The translations under genes and the position numbers were made by a program. Below the pieces are notes generated by a model, which saw nothing but the letters and a program-made list of their open reading frames with translations, had not been told where the DNA came from and made no database searches. A DNA stretch of 64,000 nt from Cristatella mucedo (Eukaryota > Bryozoa > Phylactolaemata > Cristatellidae): the NCBI GenBank assembly GCA_009760855.2, contig WPIO01000011.1, positions 2,944,001 through 3,008,000 of the forward strand. The letters are read 5' to 3'. Positions 34,901 to 47,580 of the stretch are shown piece by piece (the first letter of the stretch is position 1; each line of letters opens with the position of its first letter).

Positions 34901-37900
34901 CACGTTTAGCTACTTCACTAACCTTGAACGAACAGTGTTTTTGATCTTCTTGCAGACAGTTCATAATGCTGAAGGAAGCCATCCATTCAGTGTTGTGACG
35001 CTTTGCATTCTTGTGTGAATATTTTTAACTGTGCACTATTATAAGGTCAAGTGCTTGACTATCCGCCCTGCGCATAACCAGAGCCTTTGCTCCCCTGTCA
35101 GCATCCATTCGCTGGTGATGCCTTCCAGCTCAGGAAATAATGCTTGCCGACCTGATCAACACTTCTGCTTCTTAGCATTGCCCTTATCCACCTGTTGACT
35201 GGGGTAATTGTACTCTGCTCACTATTTCCGGACCATTAGTTGATCCAACTTCTCTTCACAGAAAGCCATCAGATTATTGCCCTGGGAGTCCTCCGCTATT
35301 CTTTTCTTGCACTCGACGGAATAGCTCTTTCGTTTTGCACTCGTCCTGTCTGGGGGTCGAAATATTATTCCCATTAATCTAAAATTAAATCAAGCGTGAG
35401 CATATCATAATTGTGTGACCTTATCATAATTGAAGACTTACGAGACAGGGGGTGGCAACAAAAATGATGACAGCTACCGGAGGCCCAAGCTGGGCAAACA
35501 AGAGAAGACAAGAACGAGACGAACAAAGAAAAAAGACGAGACGAGAAGAGACAACAAGACTCGTCTCGTTTGCCCAACTTTGCCAGAGGCTTAACTACAG
35601 GAGAAATCGCCGAGCCCTCAGCAAAACTTTTAATTGCCCCTCCCTAGAAACAAATTGTGCCTCACACGATATGTGAGGAATGCATTCTTCCCACGTGTGC
35701 CTTCACTTGCCACATATAGTGCCCACGCACAATACAGAACATGCCCACATACTTGAACACATATCGTAATGTGGGGCACTGTATTATGTGGGCGATGAAT
35801 GGATTCTCCCAACGTTGCACCCACGCAATTCAACATTTGCCCCCTAACATTTACAATATTTCCCCCAAAACCACTTATTTCAGTGGGGTCAGCATTTGAT
35901 TAAACAAAAAATACTCACCACTACTGATACCATAATCTGATCCCTCGGAGTGCGTCCTGGCTGCTTCCGTCCTCCTCTCTCTTTGTTTTCCTTCTGCTGC
36001 CATGTATCACGTGACTGCATTCTCCTGCTGCAACGGTTGCTCCATTGCACAAAGAAGCTGCCGATAAAAGGTTTATTTTTAGTGTATGTCTTATTTCCGG
36101 GGAAACACGGTGTTACCGAACCTTTACCATATAACTTAAGTTACAGAGAATTCCTTTCGTTTGTAATGTTGGTAGGAGACATGTGCGGACACACTTGACC
36201 ACACACATAGTGTACAAGGGGCCATATCTGTGATTGGTCTGTAATTTGTAGAGAAATGACTGCGATTTTTGTCAGATATCACTTGCAATCAGAAGAATTT
36301 TTTTTAGCTGCACTTGATGCATTTTGGTTTCCCTGTAGCATGTTTCGTGGTAGCAACTTTCGATGCTTTTTCAGCCCTTGATCTGAGCTTCTAGCAGGTT
36401 TGAGTCAAGTCAGAAGAGCCAATGGTATGATTCGAAGCCTGATGTGAAAGTATTTCCTATAGGTATCATTGAGCAAGAGAATTGAGGGAGCTAAGAGTGA
36501 GTGACAGAACCTTCAAATAGATAACTGCTTAATGGGGAGCCAATGCAGTTGGGTGAGAAGTGGTATAATGTAGCAATGATGATATTCGCGACAGACATGC
36601 GTAGCCTCAGAGCCGTGCACCATCTATTAGCATAGTATTGCACAGGCAGGAAGAAATGCAAGTAGTTGCAGAAGTGCAGACGGGATGTCACGAATGCATA
36701 GACGGCTTGGCTGTGGTTTCCTTGTGTAAGCAAGCTCAAAGTTTTGCGATGGTATGTAGCTGTAAGAGGCAGACTTATCTGCAGATCTGATGTAGTCACG
36801 TAGTGAAAGTTCACTCACATTTCTTGTTGTTTGCCCACGCTCGTTTTCTGACTAGACTGTTTGGGTTATTTGTATGGGTTCTGTTGGTGTCTTAAAGCTG
36901 CTGATATTCTCTGCAGGTTTTTGCTTCTTTGTGTTATTCGCGGGAAGGCATTTACCGATTTTAGGGCAGCCCTGCCAATCGTGCTCCAAATCTAAGCAAA
37001 ACCAAACTGTCAACATGCACCGCAACATTATTAAATAAAGTGGTAAGAAAAGGCCAACGTGAGAAATCAGTCACTGTAGCGTGTAGCATCTTTTACTACA
37101 CAGCATCTTCTTGACCTCATCTGCTGCATCGTGCCTTTGCATCAAGTTGAATTGTCATTATTTACGAAACCGAATGGGCAGATTTTTTTTATAAAGTGTG
37201 TGCTGCTTATTAACATAAAGAGGAAATGTCAAGAAAATACCTATACAATTTGTCCGACAAACGAGTATTTGTTTAGGGTTACTTTCGAAAGACAGATACT
37301 TCAGAAATGGGATTGGAAGTTCTGACGACTTCCCCAAACAAAGAAAAAATGGTTAGGTAAACCACGTCTAACTCGAATGAAAACCGGAAGCAACGCATAT
37401 ACGAATAACAAGTTTACCTATCTCTGCATCATATGCGACTTGTATCCCAACTTGTCGAAACTTGGTAGATCGAGAGAAATGCGCGAAGTTTGTTGAGATG
37501 CATTCTTGTGACTGTTACACAGCTTCATTTCCAGTGTAGGTTTGTACCTTGTAAAATCCATAACTCGGCCAATACTTGACATCATCAGAGTGAGATTTGA
37601 TTTTCTATTCGGATCGACCAGATTCAGATTTGACCGATTCTGGAAAAATTTCTGATTTATCTTGAATACATTTTGCAGTTACGGCAAGTTGCAGCCTGCT
37701 CGTCGGTGCTTTGCTTTGCACTAGTGATGGCTAGTGATAAGAGCTCTTTTTGTGCCTGTGCTTGAATTTGAGTCTGTGTTCGCAGAGTGCGAGTCTCGGT
37801 GAACTCGCCAAGCCGGCATTGCTACCACCGCCACCACTGCTGCGGTACCCTAGCCTGCATTGTCGCAATGCGCCCTACTTCTTATTTTGTAGGGCCGGAA

Positions 37901-40900
37901 CACGTGAAGTGCACAACAAGCTGGAGAAGAATAGGTGAGCTTCGTCTCGTTAGCATTCGCATCAAACTAGCGCAGCGCTTGCATACATGCCATTGTTTGC
38001 AACCGACAAGCAGGTGCACTCCCGGCCCCCCACCTCGACGGCAGCAGCTACCAGCAGTGTGAAAGACGTCTCGGAGTGTGGCCTGGTGCTGCTGCGATTG
38101 GGGCGCTACCGGTGGGGTGCATTGGGCGTATTCACCCTGCTCGAGGTACCGAGTTGATGGTAAAAGAGTGCGTGCCTGGACCGACTCTTGGGTTTAGCTT
38201 GCTCCATCGCCGACCTGCGGATGCACCCTGGCCGATGCATAGCTGTGATCTAAATCTGCTGCTGCCACCGTGGCTCGGTAGTCACCTCTAGCTCCGATGA
38301 AGGTCAACCGGGGTCGGTCGCTATGCACACCGGCCATCTAGATATCACGGAAACCCGAAAGCCCGATCCTGCACCGTACAAGGATTTACCTTTAAATGTT
38401 GTGGTTGCAATAGAGCTCTTGGTTTGTTTGATTTGTGCACGTAAAGAAATATGCTAGGCTTGGTCGTGAGCCGCGAATAATGCGCTGGTTTGGCCTAGTG
38501 GTTAAGTAGCTCTGCCCCCTCCCCCGTCCCCTTCGATCAAAGTCTGGCCGAGGTCGTTGGCTCGAACCCCGTGGTATATGTGAAGCGCCTGAAAAATAGA
38601 GATCAAGTTTATCAAGATTATTGTCTTAAGGCACCGTACAAGTGAATTTTATTGTTATCGAACAGAAATTCATCGATCTCGATCGCTTGGTAAAGGTTCT
38701 ACGATGTTTCTGCCTGTGATGTGGCTGCCTTAATATGGTCTAGCAAAAAGAGCTCGTCTCCTGAAGACCCTATACCTTCATCTCTGTGGTCTTCACTTGC
38801 AGACCAACTTAGCCCTGCCATAGCCAAGATTTTTAATGCTTCTTTGCGAAAAGGGGTCATCCCCAAGTCCTTCAAATCGGCAATCGTTAGACCTATTCTT
38901 AAAAAGCCTGGATTAGACACAGAGGTCCTAGCAAACTATCGTCCAGTTTCCCTTCTTCCGTTCTTATCAAGGATTCTTGAAAAATTGTTGCTAAGCAGCT
39001 AGTTGAACATATTGAAAATAGTGGAATGTCAGAAAAATTTCAATCAGGTTTCAAGAGGCAGCACTCTACTGAAACTGCTCTCCTCCGTGTTAACAATGAC
39101 ATTCTACGTGGCAACGACGACGGGAATGTCACTGCCCTAGCTCTGCTAGATCTGTCTGCTGCCTTCGACACCATTGATCACGAAGTTCTGCTTGAACGAT
39201 TGAGAACAACGATCGGTCTGGCAGACAAAGCACTGGCGTGGTTTACATCATACTTGTCTGATCGTGTTCAATCCGTGTCGTGTGGGGGTCAGGTCTCAGA
39301 CATGAGAAGGGTCACCTGTGGAGTCTCTCAAGGGTCTGTACTCGGTCCCTTGCTGTTCTCCATTTATACACAACCTCTGGGAAAAGTGATTAAGGCCCAT
39401 GGAATAGGATTTCACTTCTATGCTGACGATACTCAGTTGTATTTGTCATTTAAACCGTCGGAATCTGCTGCAGCAACTGAGAAACTGATTGCTTGCCTTG
39501 CCGATATTCGATCCTGGATGTCGGAAAACTTCCTGAAATTAAATGACGATACAACCGAACTGCTGCTCATAGGACACCCTAAGCGTGTAGCTGGATTAAA
39601 AGGCTTTGCTGTTCTAATAGGTGATGCTATTGTGCGACCTTCACCACGTGCTCGTAATCTAGGTGTCGTGTTCGACAGCTGCCTCAATTTCAAAAGCTTC
39701 ATTCAGAAGACTGCCTCTACAGCTAGCCATCACATCCGATCCCTATCCAAGATTAGAAGCTGTCTCTCACAGTGGCTTGTAAAAAATTTAACTAGCTCTT
39801 TAGTTCTGTCTCGGCTTGATTATTGTAATTCCCTTTTGGCTGGGCTGCCAAAGAAAGCTGTTATGCCACTACAGCTGACTATGAAAATGGATGCAAGGCT
39901 GGTCTTCAAGTCCCAGCGGTTTGAGCACGTGTCACCTCTGCTGCAAGAGCTAGGATGGTTGCCGGTTGAGCAAAGGATACAGAGCAAAGTTCTTATGCTG
40001 ACCCACAAGGCCCGCCACGGCTTGGCTCCTTCGTACCTAGCTGAACTGCTGCATCAGTTTCAGCCTGTTCGCGCCCTCAGGTCCTGTGTGGACAATAAAT
40101 TAGCTGTCCCATTCCTCCGCTTAAAGACAGTTGGCGATAGAACCTTTAGCTCTGCAGGTCCTAGACTGTGGAACTTGCTTCCACACTTCTTACGCAACGA
40201 CAACTACTCTCCAACTGCCGACTAGGGCACATCTTTTTCAGCTGTCCTGAACTGCTACTTCCATGCTACTCACTACATCAACTACTCTCCTGACTCTGCT
40301 ATGCTTCCCACTTTCTCTTTGTTGTGTGAGACGAAGTCTGTTGGCTACCGAATGCGTACCGAAAGCCGCTTAGGCTGTGAGTGCGCTAGACAAAACTCTC
40401 CTGCGTAACACCCACATGGTCTTTATGACTTTGTGGAGTTACTGACGGTGATACATTACATTACATTGGTGCCCCGGTGTTGTGGCGAGTTTATTAGTAA
40501 CCGCCTAAGTGGCCTCGAGAGTGCAGTGCTCATTGGAGATGTAGTCAAAAGAAGTACGGTAAGCTTTCGAAAAATGGTAATAGTAATCGATGGATGGGTA
40601 GGAGCTATTATTAACAAGTGAGTCTGTAATAAGGATAGACTTGAGGAAGTTACGATTAGGCTCTCCCCACACTCCCTTTCTTTGGCTTTTGTTGCTTGTG
40701 ACTGGGACCGCCGGTACCGGAGATTACCCCCTTGCTAGTATCCTCCTTGCTAGTATCGCCGTGCTATTACGGCAGCAAATCGCAATTTTGAAAGAACTCT
40801 AGCAGGTCTTTGCTGCAAACACTACCAAATGCAAATGAGTTGAGACACCGTTAGGAAAACACTCGCCATCCACGAAGTCTTGTCTTGCTGCAAATTCAAG

Positions 40901-43900
40901 CTTCTTCCACACATAGGTCGTGAGCTGAAACGATTGTAGTGAGCCTGGGAATACACCCACATTGCAGAGGATGACTAGAATTGCATTATGCTGGCCGACG
41001 AAAGAACGTGTATGCTCCTCTTGAATTGTTGACATTGTGCAAGTTACCACTAACTTTTTGACCATGCTGCCTTTATAGCATATTTTAATTGCCTAGAAAG
41101 AGATTAAGTTCTCTGGGGTGCTATCCAAAGGCATTATTATTATAGTAAAGATGCGTACTCATGCCTAGCTGTCATGGAAATGAGGAGTACCCACTGATCG
41201 TCTTCAGTCAAGCAAGCATTAAGTAAGTTTAGTATTAAGGAGCTCGCCCCGACCAAGATCGAGGTGAATGTATTTGATAACCGAGGTCGTGGGCTCGAGC
41301 CCCATTGCATATATGAAGAATATAATAGAAGATTTTAGATAGTAGAGCGTGCATTGGAAAAACTGTTACAGGAAATCGGAACTGCCCAACCAGTGCCAGG
41401 CTATCTGTGGTGAGAGATTACACGAGGCAGTACTCTTGTCGAGTTTTGGCTGCTGAGAGCTGGGCTGTTAAGAAAGCTGGATTTGTTTCTTCAGCCTACC
41501 GTGCATTGTGACATCCCAGTTAACATCGGTGCCATTATTCGGTATCGACAGACGGTTCAGGTTTAGGGTTTAGGTTTGTGGGCGGTAGTATAAAACGACC
41601 CTTGTCTTGTCCAGCAGCTGCCACTGCTTGCCTGCTTGTGCTGCCACCAAGGTGATTCGCTGCCCCTGCACCCAAGTATAAGTCGCACCCTACATTTAGG
41701 GATATTTTTTGAAAAAGTTTTTATTAAAAAATATTCCTTAATATACAACTCATTTTGTATCTATTTTGTATTTATATTTGTATCTATTTTGTATCTATTA
41801 ATATAAGTTTGCTTTAGTCATCACAGTTAGCAAGAAACTCGTCATCAGTATCACTGCTAACATCTTCATAGTTTTTTGCAACATTGTCAATGTTTGAATG
41901 GTCACTTTCCTCATATATTGATTGCATCGTCTCCAGTTCCATCTAGCATGTTTGAAATTCCTGTCTTCTTGAATGACTTCACAAAGACTTCTGTTTTGAT
42001 GCTCTGCCAAGCATGTAGAACTCATTCGCAAACATGTTTGATACTGGCTCTTCTAATTCTTCCTGCTGGTGTCAAATATTAACTTGCAGTGTATAAATCG
42101 TAGTTTTATTTTTTCAAAAAATTGGAAAAAGTGTGTCCTATACTCGTAAAAATATGGTAGGTCATCTGTTTAGCCCCCTAGGAGAACCAAATCTTTATCT
42201 GGGCTCTTTACAATGTGCTGTGTGAGAAAGGACAATCGAGAGTTAATAACACGCAAGGTATGCTTGGACAGACCTGCAAAAGTGCACAGGTATCACGCTT
42301 TCTCAGTTGGGCAAATGTGCACGAGATTACACTCATTAGTAGCATGCAGTGGATCGTGCTCATGTGAGCATCCAAAGAACGTCCAGGGACAAAAAAGGTG
42401 CATTCCCTAGGATGCAAGGAAAGGTGACCGGAACTGAGGGACGTGTGTCCGCTGCTGAGACTTTATGATGCAAAGTCAATGCAGGGTGGTGGCAAAAGCT
42501 GAAAGTGAGTTCCAGACTTTCGGTCATTTGTATTAATTGTCCAATCATCAGAGCATTACTGTTTAGTGCCAGGAATACCAAGGCGACTGGAAGTAGAGGA
42601 GTGGCTGGTGCGAGAGCAACTGGACAAAATAAAGGGAGTCTGATAGGGAGCCTGGTGCAAGCCAGTGAATCGGCCCGTAGGCCAGAGAGGATCTTGAAAT
42701 CGGTTCGATGTTTGATGGGCAGCCGGTGAAGCTCAGACAGCAGTGGTGGTGTGACATACCATGATTCTTGATGATTCTTGTCAGTTGTTTTCAATCTAAT
42801 AGGTTGGGGTGCTCTTTCAGGATGTGTAACTCGTTTGAACCCAGCACGTTAGGATTTTTAACAATTGGCATTTTTGTTTTGCAATACTTTCACATACAAT
42901 ACATAAGTTTTTTTTTACAATATTTAATACGTTTAATAACAATGCTTAATAACAATATCATATAGGTTATGTACAATTTAAGCATAGTCTTAAACAAGTC
43001 TTCCTTAAGCTTTTGAACTGCCTCTTCCTTAACTTTCCGTTATGCTCAGCAGCTGGAATGTGATGCTTCAGGCTCCAACAGCAATCGGCCATTATGTTAA
43101 CATTCCAGTGGCCTTGATGCTTTATTTCACGTATGTCCTGATGGAACCTTTCGCTCTGTTCCTGAACTGAATGTTCCTAAATTCGATGGGAAATAGTCAA
43201 AGTGAGAGTTTAGGAAATGTATCTTGACACTCATTCTGCTGCCAAGTGCCTATTTATCTCTACTCAGTTGGATCATAACACTGTTCCATTTGGTAACTAG
43301 ACTTTCGACGTTGCTGCGATAGAATAGTGAGTCCTTCGTCGAAAAGTATGGAAGAAACTCTTTTTCACGATGTTTATACCACGAAAAATGTAGTACCCGG
43401 CGAAAGAAAATTTCTCTCTTTTAAAATAGAACCGAAGAGTTCAGCCGACTATTTGGGCAGGTCTTGGTCTCTCACTAAGTCATCAAGATCAGACTGTAAT
43501 ATTAGTTTAGATGTTGGAACATGAAAAACATAGTTGTCATCGATGTCGCCATCAGATGAACTCGAATCACTGTCCATATGTCATCGAGTTTAACAGGTGG
43601 AACAGGAACTCTCACCTCAGCACTGTGTGGTACAGGTCCCATCGTTGACAGTAGATTTGGATATTCAATTTTACACTTATTCTTGCTGAAGCCCTGCACG
43701 TCAGTGATGCAGAAATAGCAATCCGAAACATGGTCACCATGTTCTCCAAATCATCGGTACTCCAAATCGCATGCATTTCTTACCTCATCACTGTGTGGGC
43801 AGTTACAATGCCCCCTGGCATCGTAAAACACAAATATCAGTTGATTTAAACAACTATATCAACCAACAAAATGACTAATTGTTCTTCAAAAGTAACAACA

Positions 43901-46900
43901 TTTATAGCATGAAGTGACTGTAACAAGTAAACCTAATGAAAGCCAACATCATTATGCATTATGCGTAATGTTGATGTCCACCAGATAACAAAATCTACCG
44001 AACCTGACGTGCCAAAGCAAAACAATTCACCATAAATCATCGCGTGTGATGTATATTCAGAAAATACTAATACATGCCATAGAACTGATATCATATAGAC
44101 CAGTGTATTGCAGTAGTATAGACGCTCATCAGCCGAAAGGAGCACCTGGCAGTGGAGCAGTTTGTTCATCTAACAGCGTCATTTTGGAAAAAAATGCATG
44201 CTTTTGGTGTGTATCCGTGTAGTGTGACAGCATCCCACCACAATACTTTATGACTTCTTGTCTGGAAAGGAATAGTGGCCACCAGCTTCTTGCTGTCCCT
44301 TCTTCTGCTGCAGCACATTCTGATGAGCCCGAGTTTTACTGAAAAGGCGGGCTACTGGTGTAGGCCAAACCCCCTTGCCTCAGACCCCCGTCGCTGTTGC
44401 TCCACAGTCGTTTTATCGAGTTGAGATTGTGCAACTGGCTGAGTCACTGCATCAGCACCAAACAAGGACTCGTCAAAAAGTGCTTCACCTGCCTGATAGT
44501 CTGCTCAGGGTCGTTATCTTGCTGCCAACTGTAACGACCCCCAAACGGAGTATTTGAGCCTCGACATCCAGCTGTTCTTGACCAAAATGACCCGAGTAAA
44601 GTACGCTTTTAGAAATCCTTGCTAGGGCTGACTTATAAAGAGTGGATCTTTAGGTGTCATTTCTCTTCCACAAGAGCTCATGCTCAAAGCCTGTAGACTG
44701 CTGCTGCTGCTGGGAAGCTAGTTGGTCGGCATACGATTAGGTATCGACTAGATGAACAAGCAATGTTTGCTTGTACCATTAAAAAAAGAAGCCACTTATG
44801 CCTGTCGTGCGTAACTCGGTGGCTTGTTGGGTGTGGGTGAGGGCAAAAGCATACTTGGGCCACAAAGGCTAGAGCAGAATAGAATGGGGGCGATGCATGC
44901 AAGTTTGCCGTTTTTGGTAACTTGGTACGTGCATCGTGTACATGTATACTGTACGTGCATAATGTACATGTATACAATAGATGCCAAGTGTACATATATA
45001 CATCACGTGCATCGTTAGATGCATGCAGTACACGCATCTTTGCTTCAATCCAATGCTTCAATTGCTCCAATGCTCCAATCTTTGCTCTAATTTGTTAAAA
45101 AGTCTTCAGCCAGGTGCAATAAAGCCAGGAACTGGCATCGCACAATGGCTGGACCAATGGTTTAGGAAAGCCAGGTTTGCATTTCGTTATGCTGCAAGGT
45201 GATTTTTTCCCAGTTAGCTCAGTTCTCCTTGGCTTTAGTACTCGGGGAAGTTTGGTGGGCAAAAATTCCCATGCAAGCCGGCAGCAGCTGAACCCCCAAA
45301 TGGACACAGTAGCTGCTCTTTGCAAATGGATTTGGTAGTCCGAGAATCCTAGACAAAAATGGTCGGTGAAATGTTATTTTTGTTTGTTCATTGGCTCCGC
45401 CAACAGAACTGTGGCCAGGCAGGTTCGATGCGTTCGTTTGTGTTTTGCGAATAATTGCAGTCGCTCTGTAGAGTGTGTGCTACCAGCTGTAGGGGACAAG
45501 GAGGCCTACCTACTAAACCAGACCTTATCTGCATCTCCACCGTGTCAGTTGGAAGGGGGGGGCAGTGAGTCGCTGTCTTCACTTGGCTGTGTGTAGGCTG
45601 CAGCAATAACGCTCTCCTGACAATACAATCAGCAGCTGCCCCATGCTCAGACTTGTTACTGTAACCGTATCCCAAGCATTAGGAGTAACCTTTGGCATCT
45701 CCTTAGCATCAAACTGACGTATTGATGGCAGCTGTGATTACTCCCGAGGCGTTGCATTCCTCTGCCTATCTGTCTTCTTCCAAAACAGACATCGTGAGAT
45801 GCTGAGTCGTCGGTATCACCTGACATTTCATACGAAGTTATCCACTACGATATTCCGGAATGTAGCCCCGAGCAGTTGCAGCAACATCCCAAATTGCGCT
45901 TGAGAAGGCGAGTGTGGAGCAGTACCTGTAAGCGGCTCATAGTTTTCTGTGCGGCAGTGGCTCCACGCCCTGGAGCATCAGCGGTTTCAGGTTCTGAAGT
46001 TACGAGACTATACGAGGCTACCGATTTTCTTCACAGTGATTTCCGCAAACGTTGGCCTCATGGCTGCTGTATGTGAATGAAAATTAAATGAACGACTACT
46101 GCAAATCGCCACGGATTGCCATCTGATTGCATAGAAATGCCGCGTATGGAGCAAGTGTATGAGCTGCGTGTGGTGAATGTAGCTGCAGTCCGCGCTCCAG
46201 TACTTCTGTCTGCAGACTTGTCGATCCCAGTTTATCCATTCATCCGTGCCTTGCCCCTCACCAAGCTACATTTGGTGTGCCCCATCGATAGGTTAGAGAA
46301 CCAAAGTATCATCGACCATCAACCTGCCCATTTCGACCTGTGTCACGCGCTCTCTCCGGCTACTAAGGATACTGCTGGTTGGTTCCCCCTTTCTCATCAA
46401 GCTATCCCATCGGTCAATCTGCCCTCTGTGACATGTGCTGGTGTGAGATGTGTAGAAGGCTCAAGCTTCTGCTTAATGAAACTTATCTACAGAAGAAATA
46501 AAGGAATTAATCGGCTAGCAGAAGCAGCAGTAGGCTGGTAAAAAGGTCTTGGTCTGCATGAATTGATCAAATAATAGTAAGTTACTTGTGTAGCACCCTA
46601 AGAGAATTGAATTCCTATTTACTTTACATATGCTGTAAAGGAAGGATGTCAGTTGGTTGGGGATAGCATGCAGTGTCTGCACGCAAAAGCACGCAAAGGA
46701 CAATTCACATGTACCTAGCAAATGCTGTGAGGTAAAGGTTTGCTTTTAGCTTATGTTTAAATGTCGTCATTCAGCACATGTCGTGACGAGGCAGTCGGGA
46801 ATTAGTTCCAGGCTGGAAGCATACGAACTAGAAACATGGTCTGGGGGGATTTGAGGTTGGTTTGAGATAGAGCTAAACGATTTGAGTAAACATAAAAAAT

Positions 46901-47532
46901 GGGAGGTATTATGCCTTGCCTGGTTTGGGAGTGGTTTTGATAGGTATGCTGGAGCCAGGTAATGAAGGGACCTAAAAGTGAGTTGCAAAACCGTGAAGTA
47001 ACTCTGCTGCTTAAATGAAGAGCCGTTGCAGATCAGCGAGACGTTGTGTGATGTAGCAACTGCGCCTCTCACGACAGACAAGCCTAGCTGCTGAGTTTTG
47101 TACCAGCTGTAAGTGCCTTTTTGGACAGGCCGTAAGGCCAGCAAGTAGTGAGTTAAAGAAGTCGAGACAGCATGTCACAGATGCTTGGGCCAACTTAGAT
47201 GTGGTGTCCATGTCTAAACAGGCCCGAATTTTTGGAGTGTTGCCTAGCTGAAAATGAGCAGACACCTGACTGGAGTTGATATGGTCTAGTGGAAGGTCAC
47301 TTTGGAACGGGAAGCCAAGATGTGCTTGCTGAAGCTACTGGAGATATGCCTGCCGAGCCCAGAAGAAGGATGTTTGTGCCAATGACCCCCAGTCGGGCTT
47401 CAAGTCAGCACTGCCTCTCGTTTGCTGGACTCAGAGCTGCTTCTTGGGTGGCACTTGCCATACAGCTCAGCAGTTGCGCCGGGCTGTTGATGCAAACTTG
47501 TTTATCGTGTTTGTAGCCAAGTTGTGTGTGTG

Positions 47533-47580
<48 letters not shown>

